From positions 35,786 through 99,785 of the forward strand of contig CARCZS010000003.1 in assembly GCA_948956705.1 (NCBI GenBank): a stretch of 64,000 bases of DNA, given 5' to 3'. The translations under genes and the position numbers were made by a program. The notes under the pieces are model-generated. The model was not told the origin of the DNA and made no database searches. It saw only the letters and a program-made list of their open reading frames with translations. Below, piece by piece: positions 1-9,311 of this stretch (positions are counted from its first letter, which is position 1; every line of letters begins with the position of its first letter). This DNA comes from an uncultured Phocaeicola sp. Lineage in GTDB: Bacteria > Bacteroidota > Bacteroidia > Bacteroidales > Bacteroidaceae.

Positions 1-137
1 ATGCAAATTTACACAAAGTTTTGATAATTAAAACTTTTTGAGAAGAAAAATCACAAGGCAAGTGCAAAAATATCTTTAGTCTTAAGTTATAGGACACTTT
101 TTTATCGGCTTAAACTATTAATAATAAAGTGGTTATG

Positions 138-178
138 TGCGTTCGGTGTATCTCTTACTAAGAGATGCACCGAACGCA
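138..178 (+). terminator. Strong hairpin, probable terminator of a gene left of the window
   Basis: A 19-bp stem (138-156 with 160-178, one G-U pair) closes a 3-base loop and is followed by CCCTTTTTT. It lies about 65 bases before the AraC-type gene and most likely ends an upstream transcript. Because it is almost perfectly symmetric it could also act on leftward transcription. The rest of bases 1-243 is AT-rich and shows no gene. Confidence 0.6.
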
Positions 179-243
179 ACCCTTTTTTAAGGGTTTGGAA
201 AATGTGTAATTATCTGAAATAGAGACGATAAAAAGAGAGTACA

Positions 244-744
244 ATGGACTACCTGTTCCTACATCGCGACAAGCGCACCTTTACTTCCGAAAGGCAGAAG
301 AATCTGCTCTTCCGGGCTGCCCATCTTTACTGGGAGCAGCAGTTTGCAGGCCGTAACGTGGAGCAGGCAAGGAAAGTCGATTGTGAGCTATATAAATATG
401 TATTGTACTATTTGGAAGTGCGCCAGGTGTTTCTTGACCCGAAGCTCTCACTGAATAAGCTGAGCGATATGATTGAAACGAACCAGACTTATCTGTCGAA
501 CGTGGTGAACCGCTACTTCGGTTGTCACCTGAAAGATTTGGTGAACACATACCGAGTAGAATATGCCAAGGAGCTGCTCCGTTCAGGCAAGTGTCCGTTG
601 GAGGAACTGCCCCAACGATGCGGGTTTCTGTCGCGAAGTACATTTTACACTTCCTTTAAGAAGGTGGCGGGCGTCTCTCCAAAACGCTATATGAAACAAG
701 AACAGAGGGCGATACAGTCCTCAGAACCAATAGAATATGTATAA
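244..744 (+). CDS. AraC-family transcriptional regulator (short, DNA-binding domain only)
   Basis: The 166-residue product is mostly one AraC/XylS-type DNA-binding domain (about residues 60-155). The first helix-turn-helix is seen around SLNKLSDMIETNQTYLS and the second around PLEELPQRCGFLSRSTFYTSFKK, ending in the family-typical GVSPKRYM. The first 55 residues match no sensor domain I recognise, so the protein is a short AraC form without a classical ligand-binding part. It ends 44 bases before the large surface-protein gene on the same strand, so control of that gene is a reasonable guess, but only from position. The start ATG follows an A-rich stretch typical of Bacteroides leaders. Confidence 0.8.
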   Translation: MDYLFLHRDKRTFTSERQKNLLFRAAHLYWEQQFAGRNVEQARKVDCELYKYVLYYLEVRQVFLDPKLSLNKLSDMIETNQTYLSNVVNRYFGCHLKDLVNTYRVEYAKELLRSGKCPLEELPQRCGFLSRSTFYTSFKKVAGVSPKRYMKQEQRAIQSSEPIEYV

Positions 745-757
745 CCAATTTTAGTTT

Positions 758-777
758 TTTAAATTTATAAATTTAAA
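758..777. promoter_or_regulatory. 20-bp perfect AT-only palindrome in the leader of the surface protein
   Basis: Bases 758-777 read the same on both strands (core TTAAATTTATAAATTTAA). The palindrome ends 11 bases before the ATG at 789. It could be an operator or an mRNA hairpin affecting translation start; AT-rich composition makes a chance palindrome more likely than usual, so the function is unproven. Confidence 0.35.
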
Positions 778-788
778 GTTTTTCTATT

Positions 789-3320
789 ATGAACAAAAAG
801 TTTTTAAGTGCAACCCTGTTCGGAGCCTTGATGGTTTCGTCAACAGGAACATTCGTGTCTTGTAAAGATTACGACGATGATATCGACGCAATCAACAAGA
901 AACTGACTGATTTGAAGTCTAAGCTTTCAGACCTTGAAACCAAAGTAAATGCCGGTGGTGCTTACGTTACCAAGATTGAATCTGTGGACGGCGGTTTCAA
1001 AGTATCGGTAAGTGACGGTACTTCTTATAATCTGACTGTTGCTAGCGCTGCTGCCGGTAGCAAGGTCGTGATTGACGACAAGACCGGTGAAATCAGCATT
1101 GATGACAAGGCTACAGGCTGGTTTGCCACTACCGGTGAAGGTGAAGAAGCAGTGGATATGACTCCGTATGTAGAAGACGGATACTGGTATCTTTATGACA
1201 AGACAGCCAAAGAGTTTGTTAAGTCGGAATACAAAGCTGCCGGTAATGCTTATGCAGTAGTGGCTAACGGTATCTGTACATTGAATATACCCGACGCTGA
1301 CGGTAAGATGCAGACAGTTCAGTTGCCTACTACTTCGGCTGCTATCACTAGTGTACAATTTATAAATGTAACTAACGGAGCTGTTGAAGCTAATCCTGAA
1401 TACAAATTGAACTATGGTATAGCAACAGTAGCCAATGCAAAATGGGATGGTCCTAAAGGTGCGATTGCTAAAGATCAGCTGTTGGTAGGTACTATCGAAC
1501 CTCTTATTTTGCAAGTATATCCTTCTTCTGCAGACTTGTCTAATGCAGATATTAAGTTGGTGGGTAGTGATGGCACAGTTGCTCCGGTTAAGGTAACGGC
1601 TACTCCGTTTGAAGGTATTATTACCAAGGCTGCTTCTGCCAATGGTCTGTGGAATCTGAATATCGAGCCGGATGAAACGGTAACAGATAAGACTATTACA
1701 GATGCATTTAAGGCTGAAACTAACAACTATGCTTATGCATTGCAAATCAATGGCAATATTCTAACCGGATATGCTTCTAAAGTTACTCTTGCTGATAAGT
1801 CTAACGCTACGGCTCTTGTAGCTGCTGATGTTACATACAATGCTGAAACTCTTAGCTCAGTTAAAGTACCTTTCGGTAAAACAGTCACTCTTGAATTTGA
1901 CGGAACTAAAGCATACGATGCTTACTTGACTCCGGAATCGGCTAGTGCATTAGAATTGGCAGGTGTTACTATTGATGGTAAGACGATGTCATTCACTTCT
2001 ACAGAAAAGGCTGCTGGAAAGACGGTTCAGTTTATGGTGAATTTCGTAAACTTTAAGGGAGCAACCGGTACTTCTTTTGAGGTAACAGTAAAATTCGAAG
2101 GGGCAACTGTTGATCCTGAAGCTCCTGTAGCAGCAGTGAAATATACAGCAACTGATGGGGTTAAACCTATCATTATTGATTTAGGTACTACATTTACAAG
2201 CTTGAGTGCTCAGACTGCTACAGCGTTGGCTGCTGTTACTCCGACTTGGAATGTGATTTCTATTGACGGTAAAGCGGTAGCTACAACAGACCAATCTACC
2301 GCTAACGGTAAGTTTGCATTTACAATGGCTCAGGTAAAATACTACTCAGACTTGAATGCTGATGGTACACCGAAAACAGAAGTTACTCCTATCAATAATG
2401 CCGATAATCTTAAGAAGGTTAAGTATGCTGTATTTGCAAATGCTGATTATCAAGCAACTGCAGCTCCGGGTGCTTATGTATTGAACATGAAATTTGCTGA
2501 TGCTAGTGGTAATGAATTGAAGAAAGTCGTTGCTCCTGTAACCATCTCTGTTCCTACATTCACAGACTTGTTCTCTAAGGTTACTTCTGTATGGAATGCA
2601 GATAAGACTGTATTGAATGCTTTGTTGGTTGGCTCTGCTGATGCAACAGTTGCTAAACAATATGTAATGACTAACGCATTCAAGGCTGTAGAAAATTCAG
2701 GTGCGGATTGGGATAACTTAACTTTTGTTCCGAAACAAATGACTATTAATAGTGTTGCTACTGATGTTGCTACCTATACTGTATCTGGTTCAATCTTGGC
2801 AATGACTGATGAATTGCTGAAAGACGGTGCAGTAAGAGGCAATGTAACAGTAGAAGGTGCATATTCGATTAACGGTAAAGCAGGCTTGAAAGTTGAAGTT
2901 CCTGCATTTGCAGTAAACTTTATGTCTCCGTTCAATGATGCGGTGCTTAACTTCTACAAAGCCGGTAAAGTGGCAGATTTGAATGTTGCAATTACATCAG
3001 ATGGTAAAGGTACTATTGCTAAATTTGATGAAACCAAAGCAGCTGGAAAAGAAGAAGGTTTGCAATTAGTTGCCAGCAGTGCAAAGGTGGCAGTTTACAA
3101 TACAATGACATTGTTTGGTGCAACAAATGATAAGTTCACATTCGTAGTTAAGGGTGAAGGTGTTCCTACCGGTGCGACAGCTAAATTATCTGCTGACGGT
3201 ATCGCTTTGGAAGGTATGACTTATGCTCCTAACTATTCAGCAACTCTTGAAATGACAGTTACAGCATTGAATGGTATTAAGACTACCGTTACATTGCCTA
3301 TGACTATCAATAAGCCCTAA
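789..3320 (+). CDS. Large surface lipoprotein, S-layer-like candidate
   Basis: This 843-residue protein starts with a lipoprotein signal peptide ending in the lipobox-like TFVSC (Cys about residue 25). Directly after the Cys comes the acidic KDYDDDID stretch, which resembles the surface-export signals of Bacteroidota lipoproteins. A short coiled coil follows (about residues 32-54). The remainder is rich in Ala, Thr, Val, Asp and Gly with repeated beta-sandwich-like segments and no catalytic motif I recognise. Composition, size and the N-terminal pattern resemble the abundant Bacteroides surface-layer-type proteins, but I cannot prove an S-layer role. Codon use is biased in the way seen for highly expressed genes. 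A clear terminator follows the stop codon. Confidence 0.6.
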   Translation: MNKKFLSATLFGALMVSSTGTFVSCKDYDDDIDAINKKLTDLKSKLSDLETKVNAGGAYVTKIESVDGGFKVSVSDGTSYNLTVASAAAGSKVVIDDKTGEISIDDKATGWFATTGEGEEAVDMTPYVEDGYWYLYDKTAKEFVKSEYKAAGNAYAVVANGICTLNIPDADGKMQTVQLPTTSAAITSVQFINVTNGAVEANPEYKLNYGIATVANAKWDGPKGAIAKDQLLVGTIEPLILQVYPSSADLSNADIKLVGSDGTVAPVKVTATPFEGIITKAASANGLWNLNIEPDETVTDKTITDAFKAETNNYAYALQINGNILTGYASKVTLADKSNATALVAADVTYNAETLSSVKVPFGKTVTLEFDGTKAYDAYLTPESASALELAGVTIDGKTMSFTSTEKAAGKTVQFMVNFVNFKGATGTSFEVTVKFEGATVDPEAPVAAVKYTATDGVKPIIIDLGTTFTSLSAQTATALAAVTPTWNVISIDGKAVATTDQSTANGKFAFTMAQVKYYSDLNADGTPKTEVTPINNADNLKKVKYAVFANADYQATAAPGAYVLNMKFADASGNELKKVVAPVTISVPTFTDLFSKVTSVWNADKTVLNALLVGSADATVAKQYVMTNAFKAVENSGADWDNLTFVPKQMTINSVATDVATYTVSGSILAMTDELLKDGAVRGNVTVEGAYSINGKAGLKVEVPAFAVNFMSPFNDAVLNFYKAGKVADLNVAITSDGKGTIAKFDETKAAGKEEGLQLVASSAKVAVYNTMTLFGATNDKFTFVVKGEGVPTGATAKLSADGIALEGMTYAPNYSATLEMTVTALNGIKTTVTLPMTINKP

Positions 3321-3365
3321 TCATTATCCTAAGTATATTATCTACTTAAGATAGATGAATCATTA

Positions 3366-3403
3366 AAGAAGGTGTCCTTTGATAAAAGGATGCCTTCTTT
3401 TTT
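3366..3403 (+). terminator. Rho-independent terminator after the surface-protein gene
   Basis: A 15-bp stem (3366-3380 with 3385-3399, two G-U pairs) with a 4-base loop runs into TTTTTT. It lies 45 bases after the stop codon of the surface lipoprotein and matches the form of a strong intrinsic terminator. Confidence 0.8.
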
Positions 3404-3434
3404 GTGCCCCTAAACACAATTCCATAATCATTGA

Positions 3435-3788
3435 TAGGTAGAATAGGATAGAAGTTGGTATTTTTGCTTCAGACTGTTGATGTGCAATATATTGCGTACT
3501 TTATCAACCTTGGAACTCTATTTCTTACCCTTCCTCATTTTAGCGTTTATCCTAGCGGAATATTCCATAAAGGAATTGACGATCTTTGTGGGGAAGTCAT
3601 TCGTCACATGGGTGCTTCTGTGTCAGAGTAATGTTGCCGAATAAAGATAAAAGAACTGTCGGCTAATGGTCTTTATCTTATTGAAAGTATTTTCGAGAAC
3701 TCTGTTACTAAATCCATCCGTCCAAGTCCTTATATGCCCGCTCTTTGGTAATCCTTTATATGGAAAATCGGATTTTAATATATGATTA
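3435..3788 (-). pseudogene. Decayed minus-strand coding relic, possibly transposase-derived
   Basis: Read on the minus strand, about 3788 down to 3514 gives one frame interrupted by a single TGA: it contains WTDGFSNRVLENTFNKIK, then after the stop HRSTHVTNDFPTKIVNSF and INAKMRKGKK before a TAG. The codon pattern looks protein-like, and the SN..LE..FNKIK..R spacing resembles the C-terminal part of DDE transposases such as ISL3-type enzymes. I see no start codon, no full domain and no inverted repeats. The rest of the 3404-4052 spacer is AT-rich with no other gene. Bounds are approximate and the transposase idea is weak. Confidence 0.3.
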
Positions 3789-4052
3789 AGATATAAATTC
3801 AAAAAGAAGGCTTATCTTTGTTGCCTTGCATGAATTCTTTGTAATTTAGCCAAGCACCTATGTTAACTGTCCATTGTAATTTATTGTTTGTGCTTATGGG
3901 GGGATTGTTTATAACAATTGTATTATGAGTTAATATAGATACTTGTATTGCAACGTAATTATAATACTTGTTAGAAATAAATATTATAACATTTTATTCA
4001 AATGTTCACCTTAAGTGACGAAGAACCATAACTTTATAGTTTTTGTTTAGTC

Positions 4053-4631
4053 ATGCAAAACTATAACGATATAGACCTGCTATTTATCCGCATACTCACA
4101 AGGGATGATGTTACGGCATACAAGAAATTGTTTTTCGATTTCTTTGCTCCCCTGTGTCTTTTTGCAAAAAGGTATGTGGAACAAAAGGAGGTATGTGAGG
4201 ACATTGTACAAGGGGTTTTTTTTCAGTTGTGGAAGAATCGCCATCAGATAACCATTACCACTTCTGCACGGAATTTTTTAGTGACCAGTGTGCGCAATGC
4301 TTGTATAGACTGGGTAAGAAGGAGGGAGTTGGAAACGGCTTATCAGGAAAAACAATTTGTGAGTGGAGTTTCAAATGAAGAAGACACAACTATACTGTAT
4401 GCTGTTTCCGAACTGGAAGAACACCTAAATATGGCATTGGCCAAATTACCTGAAAATGTACGTCATACTTTCGAGATGAATCGTTTTGACGGTAAGACCT
4501 ATCTTGTAATAGCAGAAGAATGTGGAATTTCAGTAAAGACGGTGGAGGCGCATATCAGCCGGGCCTTGAAGTTGTTGAGAAGCGAGCTAAAAGACTTTCT
4601 TCCTCTTCTTTTACTATTTTTAGAGCCTTGA
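4053..4631 (+). CDS. ECF-type RNA polymerase sigma factor
   Basis: The 192-residue protein has the two-domain build of extracytoplasmic-function sigma factors: region 2 at about residues 25-95 (with YVEQKEVCEDIVQGVFFQLW and the DNA-contacting RNFLVTSVRNACIDWVRR) and region 4 at about 130-185 (ALAKLPENVRHTFEMNRFDG, then IAEECGISVKTVEAHISRAL). This belongs to the large Bacteroidota group of sigma factors paired with FecR proteins. It is followed 53 bases later by the FecR gene and then SusC/SusD, so the expected role is to switch on this glycan locus when the TonB-dependent receptor senses its ligand. Confidence 0.93.
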   Translation: MQNYNDIDLLFIRILTRDDVTAYKKLFFDFFAPLCLFAKRYVEQKEVCEDIVQGVFFQLWKNRHQITITTSARNFLVTSVRNACIDWVRRRELETAYQEKQFVSGVSNEEDTTILYAVSELEEHLNMALAKLPENVRHTFEMNRFDGKTYLVIAEECGISVKTVEAHISRALKLLRSELKDFLPLLLLFLEP

Positions 4632-4684
4632 TGATAGGGTAAATTCTTTTTAATTCGTCTATATAACCTAAGAATTAAGAATAT

Positions 4685-5698
4685 ATGGAAACAAAAGAAG
4701 ATAAAATAGTGGCTTATCTGAATGGAAAGCTGTCATTGGAGGAAGAAAAGGTTTTTGAGAGGGAATGTGCTCAATCTGAAGAACTCCGGAAGGAATTAGA
4801 TGACTATCGGTTTATTTATCAACAAAGTGCTTTGCTAAGCGAGCAATCGCAGTTTCGGACTCGGCAAAATTGGGATCAACTGGAGAAACGGATACGTTGG
4901 GAACAATGGCTGTCCAAGGCTTGGAAAGTGGTGCGTAATGCTGCTGCCATTTTGTTATTGCCACTGCTCGTTTCTCTTTTCTTTTTATGGGAAGAGGAGG
5001 AAAAAATGCCACATATAGCTGGATGGGTGGAAGTGACATCGGTGCGCGGAACTGTTTCCAAACTTGTTTTGCCGGACAGTACGGTGGTATGGCTTAATTC
5101 TTCATCAACTCTACGTTATCCGCGTGAATTCTCTACAGCCGAAAGGAAAGTGGCCTTGGCAGGGGAGGCTTACTTTAAGGTAAAGGCTGATAAGAAACAT
5201 CGTTTTGATGTTTCTACCCCCGATGGTATGACTGTCAGCGCTTATGGAACGGAATTTAATGTCTCGGCTTATGACACCGATCCGGTGACAGAAGCAACTT
5301 TGGCTCAAGGGCATGTGGAAATATGGATGGGGGATAAAGCATTAACCGAATTAAAGGTGGGTGAACAGGCTATATTACATAAAGCAAAAAATACTTTAAA
5401 TGTCACTTCTTGCGATTTGGCGGAGGAGACAGGGTGGCGTGAAGGAAAGTTGATATTCCGGCGGGCAAGTCTGGACGAAATATTGCATAAGCTTTCTCGC
5501 CATTTTAATGTGGATTTCGTTGTGACTGGACAGCATACCGATCATTACGAGTTTTCTGCAACTTTTGTCAATGAGAATCTGACCGAAATATTTTCTATAC
5601 TTGAACGTACGGCTCCGATGCATTTCAAGATCATGGAACCGGAAAAGCAAGATGACTATACCTATCGTCGTCGTAAGGTGATTCTGAAACTTGAATAA
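4685..5698 (+). CDS. FecR-family anti-sigma factor / transmembrane transducer
   Basis: The 337-residue protein has a cytoplasmic N-terminus (about 1-83) that would hold the sigma factor, a single membrane segment near residues 84-102 (AAAILLLPLLVSLFFLW), a periplasmic FecR domain (about 115-213, with LPDSTVVWLNSSSTLRYP and the GEAYFKV motif), and a C-terminal domain (about 255-325, seen around RASLDEILHKLSRHFNVDF) typical of Bacteroidota FecR proteins. It lies between the ECF sigma gene and the STN-bearing SusC gene. In this family the receptor's STN domain contacts the FecR periplasmic part to release the sigma factor. Confidence 0.93.
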   Translation: METKEDKIVAYLNGKLSLEEEKVFERECAQSEELRKELDDYRFIYQQSALLSEQSQFRTRQNWDQLEKRIRWEQWLSKAWKVVRNAAAILLLPLLVSLFFLWEEEEKMPHIAGWVEVTSVRGTVSKLVLPDSTVVWLNSSSTLRYPREFSTAERKVALAGEAYFKVKADKKHRFDVSTPDGMTVSAYGTEFNVSAYDTDPVTEATLAQGHVEIWMGDKALTELKVGEQAILHKAKNTLNVTSCDLAEETGWREGKLIFRRASLDEILHKLSRHFNVDFVVTGQHTDHYEFSATFVNENLTEIFSILERTAPMHFKIMEPEKQDDYTYRRRKVILKLE

Positions 5699-5824
5699 TT
5701 ATAGGGAAAGGCTTTCGATATAAATTAAAAAAAGTTCATTTTTTCCATAGGGTGCATTAATGTCTCATTCGTCTATTATGCGAAACTATTAATAAACCTA
5801 TTGTTAACTTTAAATTTGGAAAGA

Positions 5825-8800
5825 ATGGAATTAACTTTAATGACATGCTGCCGAAAACCGTTTACCGGACGGTTAGGGCACAAAATTCCTTTAGCTATGA
5901 GAGTGACACTTATTTTACTTTTTGCAGTCTTTCTTAACCTGAAGGCTGGCAATGTTTTTTCGCAAACATTGCAGAATGTTTCTTTAGATATGAAACAAAG
6001 TAGTGTAGAGAAGGTCTTGAATGCAATTGAACGCCAATCGGGATTTTATCTGGTGTATAACAGTAAACTGATTGATGTGGACAGGCTGGTGACAGTGAAA
6101 GTTAAGGACCGTCCGATAAGTGTCGTATTGGAAGAACTGTTTAAAGGTACTTCAGTAAAGTATGAGATTGATGGGAATCATGTCATCTTGACGCCCGGAA
6201 CGGATGTCTTACAGCAGTTAGGACGAAAAGTGACGGGAGTTGTACGCGATGCAACCGGGGAACCTGTTATTGGTGCTAATGTAGTGGTAAAAGGTAATGA
6301 AGCGCAGGGTACCATTACGGATGTAGACGGAAAGTTTGCATTGGAGGTCTCTGAGGATGCCATACTGTACATCTCTTTTATTGGATATATTCCGAAGGAA
6401 GTTGCCGTGAAGGGGAAGAGCACGGTGAATGTGGTGCTGGCAGAAGATTCAAAGACATTGGATGAGGTAGTCGTTGTTGGTTTTGGGTCGCAAAAAAAGG
6501 TGAACCTGACAGGGGCGGTTACTGCAGTAAGTATGGATAAAGTGCTGGGAGAACGTCCGGTTACAAATATTACTACTGCTTTGCAAGGGGCTGTTCCGGG
6601 ACTGACCTTTTCAACGGATGGAGACAACGGCGGACTTCAACCGGGAGTTGGTAAGAAAATCAATGTACGCGGCATGGCTTCCATTAATGGTGATGGAAGT
6701 CCTCTTATCCTAGTGGATAATGTGGTGACGGATAATATCAATCTGATTAATCCGGAAGACATTGAAAGTGTATCGGTACTGAAGGATGCTGCCTCAGCAG
6801 CCATTTATGGAGCACGTGCAGCATTTGGTGTTATTTTGATTACGACCAAGCAGGGGAAACGCAATGACCGACTTTCCATCAATTATAGTGCCAACTTTGC
6901 CTTTTCTAAAGTGACCGACCGTCCGCGTGCGGCTTCACCCATGCAGACGGTAAAGGGCTTGAAGGATATGGGATATTCGGCCTATTGGACGGGGCAGAAT
7001 ATTGATACTTGGCTCGGATTACTGGAAGAATACCAAAATAGCCCTTCCAAATATCCGGATGGATGGACAGACATTGATGGAACAAAATATTTTCTGCGTC
7101 AGACGGATGTTATCGGTGATATGCTGGAAACCGGATTTAAACAGACTCATAACGTGTCTGCTACCGGGGGCAGCGAAAAAATAAATTACCGTATGGCATT
7201 GGGGTATACGAATGAGGACGGTATTCTGATTACCGATAAAGACGGTTATCGGCGTGTCAATGCATCATCTTATATCAGTGCCGACATAACGAAGTGGCTT
7301 ACTACTTCGCTTGACGTCAAGTTTGCCAATGGAACACGCTCTTTCCCCAATGCGGGCTGGCATCAGCAGTTTTGGCACTTGAATCGTCCCAGTTATCATC
7401 CTATTGGCACCTTGCCTTATGAAGGAGTTGACTGCTTGGTACAGACTCCTGAAAATGCCATCAATCAGGCAAGTGAACAGACTTGGAATAATCGTAATAC
7501 ACGTTTGTTTTCACGTACGGTTCTGAAGCCTTTGAAGGGATTGGAGGCTGTATTGGAGTATACTTATGATTATACAGTAAACCGGAATCGAAAATATAAT
7601 AATTACTTCGTGCTCCATCAAGGATTACAAGATGCACTGAATCCATCTGATCCGAAGAATGAGTTTTATATGGATCGCCGGTTTGTTTCTTATAATTCAC
7701 TGAATCTTTATGCCACCTATAAATTTGATATTAATAAGGAACACAACTTTACGTTGATGGGAGGGTTTAATCAGGATTCACGCAATTTTGAACGTCAATG
7801 GTCTAAGAACTTCAACATGATTAGTAATGATCTTCCTTCATTAGCCGGTGGTACAGGTGTTGTGGAAACTTCGGACAGTTATGATGAGTATGCATTGCGA
7901 GGGGCATTCTATCGTATTAATTATAATTATAAAGACCGCTATCTGATTGAAACCAATGGACGTTATGATGGTTCCTCTAAATTCCCGAAAAAGAATCGCT
8001 TCGGTTTCTTCCCTTCTGTATCCATCGGGTGGAACATTGCAGAAGAAGCATTTATGACTCCGTTGCGAGAAGTACTTTCATCCCTAAAGTTACGTGGCTC
8101 ATGGGGACAACTTGGCAATCAGGCCATAGATAATTATGGATTTTATTCTGTAATGAATCCTGAAGATGCCAAATGGATTTATAATGGGAAAGTACCTACG
8201 ACCTTGACTGCACCGGGACTGGTACGTGCCAACTATACATGGGAAAAAGTGGAAACTATTGATGTTGGAATAGACTTTTCACTGCTGGGTAATCGTTTAA
8301 GTGGTACATTCGACTGGTATCGTCGAGATACGAAAGGAATGTTGGCTCCAGGAATGGATTTTCCTGCGGTAGCAGGGGCGGCGGCACCTTTACAGAATGC
8401 AGCCGACCTGCGTACCAACGGTTGGGAACTTAGTATTTCATGGCGTGACCAGATACGTGACTGGAATTATGGTATCGGATTTAACTTATATGATTCTCGT
8501 ACTAAAATCACTCGCTTTAATAATGATACTTATTCCCTTTTTACCACGAAGAATGGTCAGGAAGTCAATCAATATTATAAAGGTTATGAAATAGGAACCA
8601 TTTGGGGATATGTGACAGACGGATTTTATACCGATGATGATTTCAATACAGACGGAACTTTGAAGGATGGTGTGGTAAACATTAACGGAGTGGCTATCCA
8701 GCATCCGGGTGATATTAAATATATGAATTTGCGTGACAGTGAGAATAGTACAAACCGTATAGACCGCGGCGATGCTACATTGGATAATCCGGGTGATTTG

Positions 8801-9298
8801 AAGATTATAGGCAATAATGCTGCACGTTACAATTTCGGTATAAACGGATTTGTAAGCTGGAGAGGCATTGATTTTTCTTTCCTGATGCAGGGGGTGGCGA
8901 AACGTGATGCATGGATAGGTGGTGAGATTATGTTCCCTCATGCCGGAACCTTTTCGACGTTCCTTTCCCATCAAATGGATTATTGGACTCCCGAGAATCC
9001 AAATGCTTATTATGGACGAATCTATCAAAACGCACAATACGCCCATAGCGTAAATCAATGGACACAGACTAAGTTTCTGTCTAATGCCGCTTATCTGCGT
9101 ATGAAAAATATTACTTTGGGTTATAATCTGCCAAAGTCTCTCTGTCAAAAGATGTCGCTTACCGGTGCTAAGGTATTTTTTAGCGGTGAAAATCTATTTA
9201 CCATTTCCAGTCTGCTGTCGGGAATAGACCCAGAAGCTTTGAGTTGGCAATATCCTATGACGGCTACTTATTCATTTGGCGTTAGTATCAATCTTTAA
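5825..9298 (+). CDS. SusC/RagA TonB-dependent receptor with STN signalling domain
   Basis: I chose the ATG at 5825 over an upstream TTG at 5801; the product is 1157 residues. After a signal peptide (ending near NVFSQ) comes a secretin/TonB N-terminal (STN) domain at about residues 50-115, a carboxypeptidase-regulatory-like beta-sandwich (about 130-215, with GVVRDATGEPVIGANVVVKG), the TonB-box-like DEVVVVGFG, a plug domain (NVRGMASING, LKDAASAAIYGARAAFGVILITTK) and a long beta-barrel ending in aromatic-rich strands. It imports an oligosaccharide across the outer membrane with its SusD partner. The STN domain, together with FecR and the sigma factor upstream, makes it also a signal sensor. Confidence 0.95.
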   Translation: MELTLMTCCRKPFTGRLGHKIPLAMRVTLILLFAVFLNLKAGNVFSQTLQNVSLDMKQSSVEKVLNAIERQSGFYLVYNSKLIDVDRLVTVKVKDRPISVVLEELFKGTSVKYEIDGNHVILTPGTDVLQQLGRKVTGVVRDATGEPVIGANVVVKGNEAQGTITDVDGKFALEVSEDAILYISFIGYIPKEVAVKGKSTVNVVLAEDSKTLDEVVVVGFGSQKKVNLTGAVTAVSMDKVLGERPVTNITTALQGAVPGLTFSTDGDNGGLQPGVGKKINVRGMASINGDGSPLILVDNVVTDNINLINPEDIESVSVLKDAASAAIYGARAAFGVILITTKQGKRNDRLSINYSANFAFSKVTDRPRAASPMQTVKGLKDMGYSAYWTGQNIDTWLGLLEEYQNSPSKYPDGWTDIDGTKYFLRQTDVIGDMLETGFKQTHNVSATGGSEKINYRMALGYTNEDGILITDKDGYRRVNASSYISADITKWLTTSLDVKFANGTRSFPNAGWHQQFWHLNRPSYHPIGTLPYEGVDCLVQTPENAINQASEQTWNNRNTRLFSRTVLKPLKGLEAVLEYTYDYTVNRNRKYNNYFVLHQGLQDALNPSDPKNEFYMDRRFVSYNSLNLYATYKFDINKEHNFTLMGGFNQDSRNFERQWSKNFNMISNDLPSLAGGTGVVETSDSYDEYALRGAFYRINYNYKDRYLIETNGRYDGSSKFPKKNRFGFFPSVSIGWNIAEEAFMTPLREVLSSLKLRGSWGQLGNQAIDNYGFYSVMNPEDAKWIYNGKVPTTLTAPGLVRANYTWEKVETIDVGIDFSLLGNRLSGTFDWYRRDTKGMLAPGMDFPAVAGAAAPLQNAADLRTNGWELSISWRDQIRDWNYGIGFNLYDSRTKITRFNNDTYSLFTTKNGQEVNQYYKGYEIGTIWGYVTDGFYTDDDFNTDGTLKDGVVNINGVAIQHPGDIKYMNLRDSENSTNRIDRGDATLDNPGDLKIIGNNAARYNFGINGFVSWRGIDFSFLMQGVAKRDAWIGGEIMFPHAGTFSTFLSHQMDYWTPENPNAYYGRIYQNAQYAHSVNQWTQTKFLSNAAYLRMKNITLGYNLPKSLCQKMSLTGAKVFFSGENLFTISSLLSGIDPEALSWQYPMTATYSFGVSINL

Positions 9299-9311
9299 AA
9301 AGACATTCATT

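Noticed and set aside
927..1745. 272-codon minus-strand frame inside the surface-protein gene
   Set aside because: It is an antisense shadow of the well-supported plus-strand gene; its translation is rich in Cys, Tyr, Ser and Ile with no domain.
8486..9148. 220-codon minus-strand frame inside the first susC
   Set aside because: Antisense shadow of the receptor's conserved barrel region; no independent motif.
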